From positions 124,001 through 188,000 of the forward strand of contig JAMZAV010000353.1 of the NCBI GenBank assembly GCA_024449915.1: 64,000 bases of DNA, given 5' to 3'. A program made the translations under genes and the position numbers. Source of the DNA: Sweltsa coloradensis (Eukaryota; Arthropoda; Insecta; Plecoptera; Chloroperlidae). Of the stretch, positions 50,108 to 61,359 are shown in pieces; positions within the stretch are counted from its first letter, which is position 1; each line of letters starts with the position of its first letter. The notes under the pieces are model-generated. The model made no database searches. It saw only the letters and a program-made list of their open reading frames with translations, and was not told where the DNA came from.

Positions 50108-50629
50108 GTGTTAACAGTTGTTGGTTCATCACACTGCTACATGGTTGTACTTCGCACTGGCATCACGCAACAGGATGGACCAGGCAGGAAGTTAATAAAC
50201 TCAACACTAGGGCGGGAAGTATCATCAAAGGGAGTTTGGGTTTTGGACTTTTCATTGTAATCAACGAACTATAGGTGGATTTCACATTGCATACAATTTT
50301 GATAAGTCGAAAGTACAATATGAATAAGTAGCGAATATCGATACAATGAAAACATTAAACTACTTCCCGAGGAGGAACGGAAAACAGTTTTATTCGGAAT
50401 GTACCAATCTAATCGCGACTTGGATTTGAACTTGAACAATAAAGTTTCTGCAGCGACGAACTGATTTAGTTTGGAACTTAGCATGTACAAATTATTACAA
50501 TTTCAGGTAACACTCAACACTCTCTTTCACGTTAATTGTGGATTTATTTAATATACGCCTTACAAATCGTATCTCCTCCCCCCCCCCCCCTTAACCAACC
50601 ACCACGGGAAATTGTAAGCTATAATAGAC
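50105..50629. other. Intergenic stretch between lectin genes 1 and 2
   Basis: Homology to the gene 2 upstream region continues to about 50200 (ACGCAACAGGATGG in both) and then fades. No gene is seen. A C run lies at about 50577-50590. Homology to the gene 1 3' flank begins near 50630. Confidence 0.5.
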
Positions 50630-51444
50630 TAGAAAAATTCTGTAGAATATAATAAATTGATATTCCAACGTACCAATAATAATGATCTGAATGACAAAAG
50701 CAGGAAATAACTACAAGCATTAATGGAGGGATTAATAAAATGGAAATTTAAACACACTGTAAAAAAGTTATTTATTACATAGAATACAACTAAACATGAC
50801 ACAACTTAAAAATATTTTATTTAAAATTCACAAAAAGATACATTACAAAAATATAATTCAATATGAAATTTCAGTTAAGAAATGTTACACTATATAACAA
50901 CAATCACAAGAATCACAGAGTGCATAAAAATCGGCCGACCATTTTTCTATTATGTGTTGTGACTTTAAGACCACCTTTTCAAAACTTTACTACGATATTA
51001 ACTCAATTATTCTACTTATGGTGCGGACGATGCATTATAGTGTGGCAGTTGGCATGGGTGAACGCCCACATATCCTTGCCGTGGACTAATATATTTGATT
51101 ATTTGACGACTTATGTAATGAAATAACTATTAACTCTTAATTTTGAATGCGCCTTCAACTAAATAGAAAAATGGCTATGAGAATTTGGAAGCGATATCTA
51201 ACTTCTCTTGAATCTTCATTACGCAATTTCAAATTGTCACTATTCCGAAACATGTTTTGAATGATAATTAATCATTATTACAAAATAATATTTTCAAATC
51301 AGCAAGCAATATTATGTAGAAAACAAAAACAGTTGGTGGATTCATAAAATCAACAAAAATGTTTGAATGTCCGTAACTAATATTATTGTTGTTATTATGC
51401 GTTAGACTTGAATTAAGGTGCTCCTTAAAATCTAAGGCATAATA

Positions 51445-54400
51445 CTAAGGAGATGGTATCAGGCAGATAAAGCTCTGAGGTGCTTTACAAGACATGTCCC
51501 TCATGCATCCGCTGCCATCATTATAATTGTGAGCATAGACGATGCAGCCTCCAGCAGCGATGTTAGCAGGTTCACCCGCGCACCACAGGACCGGATTTGC
51601 CGGGGAGCCTAGGACAGAGAGTAGGTGATGAGTATGGGGAGACAAAAACAATCGTCACATATACAGTTAATCAAAAGATGGTGGAGAACGTCTCGCCCAT
51701 GCTATTTCCTTTATTGTTTTCTTTAGATGAAATCTGTGTGAAGTGAAATAGGAGATAGGCCAAATACGCTCATCCATCAACGCGACCATAAGAACTTTCT
51801 CGATGCGGCAACAATTTAGATTCTCCTCGCCCAGTGGCGTATCCGTGGGGCTAGAGGAGCTCTCCCCCCCTCCCAAGAAATCCCAGCTTTAATTATATTC
51901 TGCAAATTCGCTCGGCTCATTTACACATTTAAACCACTGAAAAAATACGTGTTTGTTAAAAATAATCCCTGCGGCATTATATTTGGCTCTCCCACACACA
52001 CCATTGCGGCATTTGTGAAGCACATTTTGTAGTTATATCATACTCTTAAAAGTCCTCCCCCGGAAAAAAATTCCTGTATACGCCACTGAATGAAGGACCT
52101 ACACTATTATTCCAACATCTTTGGATAGGCCAAATATGCTTATCCATGAACGCGACCGTGAAACCTCGCTCACCGTCCACCGCAATGAAGTTCCCGGTGA
52201 GAGTAGCGTCCTCTGCCCCCACGAAGAAGTAGGAGCTAGTGATTCCCGGCGTGTTCATCAGAAGCTTGGCGAAGGACACTCTCTGGATGTCGGTATTGAA
52301 GTAGGCAAGGTCACCGCCGTCAACACGGCAGGCAAACTTGGACCCCGAGTACGACATGGCATTGGTGTAGACCTTCAACTGGCCGATGCCAGCCACAGTC
52401 TTGTAGCCGAACGGGGCTGAAAGCGAATAGAGAGGACTATTACATGCTAGAACTTTAGGAAGATTCTACCTGAAGACCGACTACATCACAGATGTGTGTT
52501 ACTTTAGACAAATTTCAGAGAAACGAAAATTAAGCCATACTGTAACAACTGAACTGCTACACAAACAATTGCTTTTTTTTTGAGATTTTTTAATAAGATC
52601 ATGACTGTTTAACTATTCTAAAGAAAACTGGGCGATCAACAATGTTTATAATCTACGACAAAATGTATATATGTAGAATTCCATACTGGACGACTGTGCT
52701 GCCTATGCAATGTTTAAACTGGTGCCAAGGGAAATACACTTATTTTAAAAATGACAAAAATATGTATTTGCTGTTTATTCTAGTAGTGGTGATCATTATC
52801 ATTTCCTTTAACGAGTTCTGAAGTACATACCAGACGCTCCGCCTCCAGAAGCCCCGGCCGTGGTTGCGGCCGTCGTAGCTGTAAAGAATAGGGACATCAT
52901 TAGATATTAACTCACTAAAGAACGAGTACCGGTATGTATTATAGAATATAGTACACACATTTCAAGCAATTTACATTACAAACTTTTTGTTGGAGTTAAG
53001 CTACAAAGTTCGGTCCTGATTGCCGGTAGGGGGAACCGAACGGATGATCTCACGATTTTGATTTTGATTTTCTTAAATATTTATTAGGCCCCAACTTAAA
53101 TAAAACAATCGATACACTGAAAAGCTATAACTTTGCTATTGAAAGTGTTTATTTTATATTATTTTATTTTCATATGAATTATTAATATTATTCTCTTACT
53201 TGCTACTGTGGTGGCGCTGGCTCCGGCCGAGTCGTTTCTTGGTGGTCCGCTGCCAACTGTGGAGCAGAGATACAGAGTGAGATAGTTTAGTTGAGATACA
53301 TGTACGCCATCAATGTCGACGTAATTTAAATTTAGTGTTCATAATTTATTTTTCTGGTTTAAATAGTTTTAAATTTAAATTGATGTACATTTGACTTAAA
53401 TAGGTTCTGGGTTCGATCTCTAGTCGGAGCATATGACGCGAAGCGTACGACAAAGTTGTAAACAACCAATACAATATAAGATGTATAACGTTTAAAAAAT
53501 AAATATGTTTTTAGTTGACACATTAAATTAATTTAATAACATGGTTATGATCAAAAACTGTCATGTCATTAATACTGAAATAGGCATCTACGAGTGTGCT
53601 TACATTACAACAAGAACAAACACACATTAAACATCATCATCACCGATTACCAATCATTAACATTAATCAGTAAACAGCAACTATCAATAAGCCGTCAATC
53701 AGCATCCCAAACTATAATCATCAATCACTTATCATCAAATTATTAATAATACATTTGATCACCAGATCCCAATCATCAAACGTGAAAAGTCCACCAGTCA
53801 ACGGTCCAAGTCTTACATATCTTGCAGGTGGGTGGCGACTTGCCCCACTGTCCGTTGCTCCTGCAGGATATCTTGCTGTAGTCCTGCGCCACCCTGTACC
53901 CTGCCGGGCAAGTGTAGGTGGCGGTGGTTCCCGGGCGGCACGGGCAGCTTGCAGTCTACAGGCATCACCAGCCCCACTATGAAGGCGAAGTAGGCCCGGC
54001 CGCAGGTTATAACTGTTTTGCCGTCTGAAGCCAGGGGCGAGCATCGGGCCTCACCATACTGTAAGACCTGCACGTAGATGCACATACATTTAAAAACAAT
54101 TGTATTAAAAATCGGCAAACTCAATTTAATAAATTGAATTTAAACTAGGAAGCTTTGCAAACGCTTTTTTTAGTCGGGGCTACGCCCAACCCCCCTGCTG
54201 TTTTGCCTGAAGTCGCTTGTCCAGCAAACTTTACTTTGAAATATGGTACCCTACCCACGACCTCGCCCTCCCCTACGCCCCCCCCCCCCCCCCCCCCGAG
54301 GAAGGAGATCGTCAAGCGTAGACCCACTTATTATTTTAGAAATTAACAACTGCCCTAGACCAAAGATAGTACAGACAACCAAAGGAGGGGAACAATAACT

Positions 54401-55639
54401 GGAGGTTATGTTTTACCTGGAGGTCGTGCAAACTACCAGGGCGTATATTGATTTATGTTCACAACAAAATATAAATCGTTTGCGTAGGCATAAACAATAA
54501 TCATTTTTGATGTCATTTAGATCAATTACAAATATACCCTAAACCTGTTAAATAACATTGTGTGTGACTCTATACTTTAAATTATATCACAAGTGTTTAA
54601 AGGCACTGATGATTATATGAGTACAGACACTAAGATTCAAGTTGAAAACTTATTTTATTTCCTGTCGTGACTATATCTGGGTAGAGGATTCGTGCGTATA
54701 GCCTATGGGCTACCCCTATCTTCCACAACAAATGCATAGATCTGATTAGTTGAAACCAGAATTGAAAGTCTGCTATTGCAATCATTTTGTTGTCGAGCAT
54801 TTCCGTATCAATGATTCCAGCATAGTTCAAAAAGAGAAAGTGTGTTACCTACTTGAAACTATTGCGATAGTTTCTATTATACATGGAAACTATCACAATA
54901 ACGAATCGCACTTTTTTAAATGCCAGCGACCCGTGTTGAAGTACAATTGATACGATAATTTGCCACGCAACAGAAGCAAAATTTTGATTATTACTACTTA
55001 CCTATATGTCTAATTAAAAGAACGACAATTATTAAGAGGGCAAACTAAAAAAAAAACTAGCTGGCTAGCCTAGTTAGATCCATAAAATGGCAGTGGATGG
55101 ATCTAATTTTGGAGGGCGCCGGTTCGACGCCAGCTACCGACAAAGTGAAATGGAAGTTATTTCTCTGGCTCGATCATGAGGATATTCAAACGTCTTGTAT
55201 TTCCCCTCAATCATCCTCGCACCATTACGTTGTTAGTAACCTGAACAGTGGCATGAATTACCCTTGCAAGATTTACCACCAAAACACGTTTACAACGTTA
55301 AACACACTCTGACGTTTTACACGTTACGTTCAATAGTATGTCGACGAGTTTTGTGTTCATTCTTAGTATATTTTCAATTTTCGTTTCAATTCTTCTGTCC
55401 GTGTTACTATTTTTCGTTGTTATTCATGTAAATACAAAATGGCATCCGACCAATAAACAGTAGCCTTCAGCTTGAATTCTCTATTGGCATCACGCGTATG
55501 TAACATTTATGCTGAACATTATTTCCTGTTAGTATTCTTAACTAAATATAAATTATTATTTATTAATTAGCACCATGTGTATATAAGAACTTACCCCTAG
55601 GATGATTCCAACAAGGGACAATCCTATGTAGCTGTCCAT
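51445..55639 (-). CDS. Lectin-like gene 2: sushi plus CTLD paralog with a frame break
   Basis: Exons on the minus strand: 55639-55595, 54067-53817, 53256-53200, 52878-52831, 52416-52174 and 51608-51445 (TAG). Sizes equal those of gene 1 (45, 57, 48, 243, 164) except the sushi exon, which is 251 instead of 250. The extra base is an A on the coding strand near 53938-53939 (GGGAACCAC versus GGGACCAC in gene 1), so the frame is lost inside the sushi domain after VPPG. The downstream CTLD exons remain open in the expected frame and are well conserved (YFFVGAED, LWCAGEPA, SFICLI). Either the gene is a recent pseudogene or the base is an assembly error. Intron 1 is about 1.5 kb. Confidence 0.8.
54240..54300. 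repeat. Long C run in intron 1 of lectin gene 2
   Basis: CCCTCCCCTACG followed by a run of about 19 C (about 54279-54297). No similar run is at the equivalent place in gene 1. Confidence 0.7.
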
Positions 55640-55744
55640 CTGCAGATAGTTTCCTCGTCAGATCTCGCAGGTGTCCAAACTAGAATGATATCACAGCAAA
55701 CAGCCGACATCCAGTCAATCTTGATAAGTTATACACGACCTTCG
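55640..55744 (-). promoter_or_regulatory. Conserved proximal 5' flank of lectin gene 2
   Basis: Matches 49869-49972 almost base for base, including CTTATCAAGATTG (GATA-type) and TTTGCTGTGATATCATTCTA. The TATA-like sequence reads GTGTATAACT here. Conservation between paralogs could reflect recent duplication alone. Confidence 0.4.
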
Positions 55745-55974
55745 CTCTCTTTATTTCGTAATATTTTAATATACATGTTTTTACTCGAATCCGGGATATT
55801 GTCATGCTGACAGAATGAGAGACAGTGAGAGATAGAGAGAGAGTGTGTGTGTGTGGGTGGGTGTTAAAAGTTGTTGGCAAATAACTGTGCAACATGCTTT
55901 TACTTATCATTTGCACGACGCAACAGGATGGTCCCCCAAGGGACTAACATGTCTCCCCTCGGTTGAGTGGGTGA

Positions 55975-56110
55975 ATGATATTTGTAACATAATGCCCAAG
56001 TGCTATTTAAGAGGTCTCAATCCCAGCACATTGATCATTGACCCAAGAAACTATTTTCAGTCAGGATTGTCCGTGGCTGGTATCGATGTGGAGACATTCT
56101 AATCAGAGAC
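55975..56110. repeat. Degenerate SINE-like relic
   Basis: Shares GCTATTTAAGAGG, CTCAATCCC-like, TTTTCAGTCAGGATTG and AATCAGAG in the same order with 58590-58730. It has drifted strongly and lies upstream of lectin gene 2. Confidence 0.5.
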
Positions 56111-56173
56111 GCTCATGACGCTCATGAGCTCATGACGTACGAGCGTCATAATCATGGTCATATAAATTCATAA

Positions 56174-57100
56174 ATTACCACTTCATCAATCCACCTTTGG
56201 ATTACCACATCATAGTTTCATCACTGGGTTACCACATCATCATTTCACCTTTTGATTACCACATCATAGTTTCATCACTGGGTTACCACATCACCAGTTC
56301 GTCTTTTGATTACCACATCATAGTTTCACCACTGGGTTACCACATCATCATTTCATCTTTTGATTACCACATCATAGTTTCACCACTGGGTTACCACATC
56401 ACCATTTCACCTTTGCATTACCACATCATAGTTTCACCACTGGGTTACCACATCATAGTTTCACCACTGGGTTACCACATCATCATTTCATCTTTTGATT
56501 ACCACATCATAGTTTCACCACTGGGTTACCACATCATAGTTTCACCACTGGGTTACCACATCATCAGTTCGTCTTTTGATTACCACATCATAGTTTCACC
56601 ACTGGGTTACCACATCATAGTTTCACCACTGGGTTACCACATCATCATTCATCTTTTATTACCACATCATAGTTTCATCACTGGGTTAACTCATCATCAT
56701 TTCATCTTTGATTACCACATCATAGTTTCACCACTGGGTTACCACTTCATCATTTCATCTTTTGATTACCACATAATAGTTTCACCACTGGGTTACCACA
56801 TCATCATTTCATCTTTTGCATTACCACATCATAGTTTCACCACTGGGTTACCACATCATCATTTCATCTTTGCATTACCACATCATAGTTTCACCACTGG
56901 GTTACCACATCATCATTTCATCTTTTGATTACCACATCATAGTTTCACCACTGGGTTACCACATCATCATTTCATCTTTTGAATTACCACATCATAGTTT
57001 CACCACTGGGTTAACTCATCATCATTTCACCTTTGCATTACCACATCATAGTTTCACCACTGGGTTACCAGTTCATTATTTCACCACTGGCTTACCACTT
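56174..57100. repeat. 54-bp minisatellite built of two 27-bp subunits
   Basis: About 17 repeats of a 54-bp unit made of two related 27-mers: TTACCACATCATAGTTTCAC plus CACTGGG, and TTACCACATCATCATTTCAT plus CTTTTGA. Some units carry only the first 27-mer and a few have small deletions that shift the frame. The 27-bp period keeps a plus-strand frame open for up to 243 codons with an 18-residue repeat (YHIIVSPLGYHIIISSFD). I see no splice or start evidence, so this is probably a non-coding minisatellite. Confidence 0.9.
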
Positions 57101-57589
57101 TAATATATTGTTGACAATCTTATCCTACCCAACCCTGACTCGGAGATTGCTGACCAAGATCGCACTGTGTTTCGGGGGATTCGGGATGGAAGATGAACAT
57201 GGTTTAAAAAATTAAAAGATGTGGTTCAACCATAAAGAGAATGTCTTGTTTATTTTAAACCCAGATTACTATCATCATCTGACGTCTGCACAAGACTGTG
57301 GACTGACTTGCTTGGGTCCAAATACTGGACTCCCGAGTTAATGAACAACAAATATATCTGACAAGCAATCATTCATGTTGCCTTGCTTACCAGAGTTTCC
57401 CCAAGCTTGTACTGACAACTGTCCGATCCTGTTGGGTTCTTCTTGTGTCTCTTCTAACCTTCTACCCTGATGTCCAAAGTGTAGCTCTCAATCTTCAGTT
57501 TACTGTGTAAATACTAATATTACGACAACACTGTATTAAACATTGGGTTCTTCTAACAGCCCATATTATTACCTGGGCTTTAGTTTGTA
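57101..57589. other. Non-coding stretch
   Basis: No gene or repeat of note. GC is moderate. Confidence 0.4.
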
Positions 57590-58140
57590 GAATATGTATT
57601 CAATATCAAGAAAATATTTTTTAGAAACAAACATTTAAAGTGGGATAGTAAACAAATTAGTTTTATTATACTCATTATTATATTAAATAAATAAATAATA
57701 AATAAATTTTATTTAGAGTCTACCCACTCAGCTATATAACTGATTTTCAGTGGGGGACTTTAAATCAAAGCGACCAAGCCAACCCTGCAGGCCCCGACGC
57801 AATTAACGAGTGAGCGATAACCAACTAAAGATCGATATTTTTAATAGGAAATATAGCAATCAGTGGTATGGACAGTGCGAACACCCGCGAATCAACGCCA
57901 GAATCAACAAGGCCGATTCAGAACAACCCTGAAATTTATTATGTGCTTCGTTGCTAGGACGGCTCCAAAGTCACCGTTTACAAACTCCTAAGACACGAAC
58001 TGATGGACTTAAGTCCAAATCAGAAATTAAAAAACTTCTGACTTTAGCGGGACTCTATCTTGTAGAACGTGTATTCATTATCAAGAAAATATTTTGTAGG
58101 AAGTAACATTTAAAGTAAGAATAGTAAACAAATCGAATCA
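57590..58140. repeat. Two direct copies of a 75-bp segment flanking an insertion
   Basis: 57590-57655 and 58060-58135 share GTGTATTCA or a close variant, TATCAAGAAAATATTTT, AACATTTAAAGT or a close variant and AGTAAACAAAT. The segment between them contains the left member of the inverted pair at 57684-57842. Confidence 0.6.
57684..57842 (+). repeat. Left member of an inverted repeat pair
   Basis: Contains GTCTACCCACTCAGCTATAT, GATTTTCAGTGGGGGAC, AAATCAAAGCGACCAAGCCA and GAGTGAGCGATAACCAAC. Its reverse complement occurs at 59972-60113. An AT-rich (ATAA)n tract adjoins its outer end. Confidence 0.85.
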
Positions 58141-58589
58141 AATTATAAAACATTATTCTAATACTAGTACATATTTTACGAATAATTTGTAAATATTTAT
58201 ACAATTCCAAAGAGCTACACGGGTTTTTAATTTAAGCTGCCAACCTTGTATTGTAACTATGTCAGTCCGGTAAAAACTTAACTGGCGTTAAAAAGTTAAT
58301 TAACTTGCCTTTGAAAGTAACTTTTAAAAGTTCCTTATTGAAAAAAGTAAGCCTAACTTAACGTTACTTGAACTTTTAAAGTTTCTAACAAAATTACAAT
58401 ACAACTTTTATGAAATATCATAAAGGAAGAATAGTAATTTGCAGAAATTATAATCAATTGTTTGGCTTTTAACTTGAGCCAAGGTGTGTTTGTAGGATGC
58501 CCGCTTTAGGGTATACACATCAGATTTAACCGGTGTGACCCTTTTCAGGTGACAAACTAGGTATTTTGCGGATAGGACATTTGTGAAGG

Positions 58590-58760
58590 GATGTCCGAGG
58601 GCTATTTAAGAGGACTCAATTCCTTGCATTCGCAATAACGATTGAGGAAAACCTCGGAAAAAACCTTCAGTCAGGATTGCCGGTCTCGACGGGAATAAAA
58701 ACCGGGACCTCTCGAATCAGAGTCGAGCGCTTAGCGCTCGAGCCAACACTGTCGGTATTT
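58590..58760 (-). repeat. SINE-like element with degraded tRNA head
   Basis: On the minus strand it runs GTTGGCTCGAGCGCTAAGCG (A-box region), CGACTCTGATTCGAGAGGTC, a damaged B box (CCGGTTTTTATTCCCG), then GAGACCGGCAATCCTGACTG and a body ending TCTTAAATAGCC. Relics of the same body are at 24630-24712 and 55975-56110. Confidence 0.55.
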
Positions 58761-58875
58761 GACATAATAGAATGCATGACACTAAGCATAGCTTGTTAAT
58801 TTGCAGTGTAATTACTATATACAATCTATTTAGATCTATAATGCGCCAACAATCCAAAATCTAGTAAATTCCTCG

Positions 58876-58944
58876 TCTCGGTAGCTTAGGGGTAAAGCAC
58901 CCGACGGGCATTTGGGAGACCCGGGTTCGATACCAGGCTGAGAT
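58876..58944 (+). tRNA. tRNA-like sequence, probably a pseudo-tRNA or SINE head
   Basis: Folds as a cloverleaf: acceptor TCTCGG with CTGAGA, D arm starting AGCTTAGGGGTAAAGC, anticodon stem CCCGA with TTGGG and a 7-base loop CGGGCAT, and T arm with a perfect B box GGTTCGATACC. The middle of the loop would read GGC, but the base before it is G, not the invariant T33. That argues against a working tRNA. No intron or clear terminator T run is seen. Confidence 0.4.
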
Positions 58945-59971
58945 GGATTTCTTTCATTTCCGGTTTGATTTCCATAACCAATGACAAGTTAGTCTTTTTT
59001 TTATTATTAAACGAATATATGCTTGATAGAGTATATATTCGAGTTAATTAGTCAAGTATCGAGTCCAATCCGAGTTCAAGTACTATTTTTTTAAATTTCG
59101 CTTTTCTCTTTGACTAAGCTTACAATATGTACAATATCAACTTTATTTATTAATGTAAGTCTGTATGTAGGATCCAAAATTGAAGACTGTGAATCATCTA
59201 TAATTGATTTTAAAATGTATTTCAATGATCAAGTACAAATGTTATTAGGGCAAGGCTATGACATATCATTCGATTGTTAATGAACACGAACGTGTTGAAA
59301 ATATACATAGAACGAAATTTTATACTGTATGCCTAAAAAAGTTCAAAACTTCCAAAAGATATAAAGATTTATATCAAAGGACTGGGTCATTTTGGACAAA
59401 AATAGGGTAGTGAAGTTAGCGCCAAAAAAGCATAACGATGTTTTCGTTTTAACACACGCATGCGACCCGGCACCTCCACCAAAATCATGATATTTTTTAT
59501 ATTCAATCGATTTCGAGTAACAAAATATACTCGACGCGACTTGATGACTCGTAACTTTGGGTACCTACACACCACTAGTCTCCACATACAGCTTATCCTT
59601 CCTGGGGGCTGCGTCCTGTATGAATTTTAGGAAGTACCACTGTAAAAAGGGGTGGGATTAAAGGTTATCTTACGGAAATATCCGAATCTCAAGGGTGTTT
59701 TGCTGTTGGTTTATTATTCAAGTATGTTCTGTCTCAAAAGTAACCTTAACAATGATTTGCCATGACAGTTCCTTTAAAAATAGTAACAATTAAAGTCTAA
59801 CTGCCGTGAAAAAGTAAAGCGTTACCATAAAATGTTGTCAAGTTAAAGGTTCAAAAAATTACAAGTCACCCTGGGTACGCGATTCACAACAGAAGAATTT
59901 TGTCTCCTGAAAAGTTGCTCAAGTCGCAAACAGAATTAAATTGTGTATATGTGTATATAAATAAAAAAAAT

Positions 59972-60113
59972 AATATCGATCTTTGGTTGGTTATCGCTCA
60001 CTCGTCGATTGCGTCGGAGCCTACAGGGTTGGCTTGGTCGCTTTGATTTACTGTCCCCCACTGAAAATCAGTTGTATAACTGAGTGGGTAGACTATAAAT
60101 ACAAATTTATTTA
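59972..60113 (-). repeat. Right member of the inverted repeat pair
   Basis: Reverse complement of 57684-57842 at roughly 85-90% by eye, including the AT-rich outer end (ATAAATACAAATTTATTTAT). About 2.1 kb separates the two. A degenerate single copy at 14270-14336 suggests this is a dispersed element rather than a unique terminal repeat pair. Confidence 0.85.
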
Positions 60114-60658
60114 TGTGTTTGTGTTTTACTTCATGATTGCTGACAATTTGTTTTTATTTACACATTATTCAGTCGTAACTACTAACGTCACTATTTTATA
60201 AAGGAGGATTTGAAATAAAACTAAGCCAAAATAATTGCACAGAAAATAATGATCAGCAATTGATTACAAAAATTCAAATGATCATAAAAGGGGCTATTAA
60301 CCAAAAAAATATTTTTTATCACATAATCTATAGCATAATACTACACTAAAATGACCATTTAAAAATTATATCTTGTAACTGTGATTTTACACTTAATTTT
60401 TAATTCTTTTCATCCAGATTTTTCTGCTTCTCTTTTCTTCCACAAAGATACTAGAGCATCGTACCAATCTAAAATAACCCTTTATAACATCGTGTCTTGA
60501 AACTGTGCACGAACATACTCTTAAACACGCAAAAATATGTATTTCAAAATCACACTTTCTTGGTAATCAGCATATTTTGACCGAACCACTTACCCAAATT
60601 ATAAAACAAAATGTTTCGGTCAATAATGACCAATATTTTTTGGATCAAAATTCTCTAA

Positions 60659-61045
60659 GGTCACGGGGCATAAAGATTGTCGCAATGAAATTTATTATAG
60701 GCAGAGGCAGGTATTTACGTAAAAACAAAATTTTCACTGCTAAAAACCGTAGGTATAAATCATTTTCAACACCATATTTACCGCTTTTGGTCAGAACAAA
60801 ATCAAAGATGCAAATAAGTTTAACCACAAATACCTGCCTCTGAATTCTCATAGCTACATTTATTGCAATCTGCAGGTCTTTTACAAGGTACCACACTCAA
60901 AATTTTAAAAAAAATCAGCAGGGGAGAGATATAGAGCTTTCAACTAAATGTTGAATTATTTTCACCACCAATTCACCGCTTTTGGGTACAATAAAAACGA
61001 AAATTGACTTTTATTTTCACCCCAAATACCTGCCTCTGATTATCG
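60659..61045. repeat. Local repeat cluster around AAATACCTGCCTCTGA
   Basis: AAATACCTGCCTCTGA occurs at about 60828 and 61024 in direct orientation, each preceded by a TTACCGCTTTTGG or TCACCGCTTTTGG motif about 55 bp upstream. The reverse complement (CAGAGGCAGGTATTT) lies at about 60702. A motif shared with 14941 (GGTCACGGGGCATAAAGAT) starts at 60659. No gene is evident. Confidence 0.65.
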
Positions 61046-61359
61046 AGATTTTTCGGAAAATACCAGGTTGATAAAAAAAAATTCGGATCATGGTTGGACC
61101 CAATAATTTTTCTGTGAATTTCTAAATTCATAACTAGTTGTCCTGATCGACATTTATTTTAGAGTTTAACGGGTGAATAAGGATGTGAATTTAATTAAAT
61201 ACATTTAAATGGATTTAAATAAAATTCAATAATAATAAAATTAAATGTTAATAAATAATAAAAAATAAGGGGAAAAACATGCAATGAAAATACAATGCTT
61301 TAGACAGTGGAAAAATAAATAGTGGGTCAGGTTTGAATTTTGACCCTGTAATTATACAG

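Noticed and set aside
56197..56928. 243-codon ORF as a repeat protein gene
   Set aside because: A 27-bp minisatellite keeps the frame open automatically; no start context or splice sites, and frame shifts near the end.
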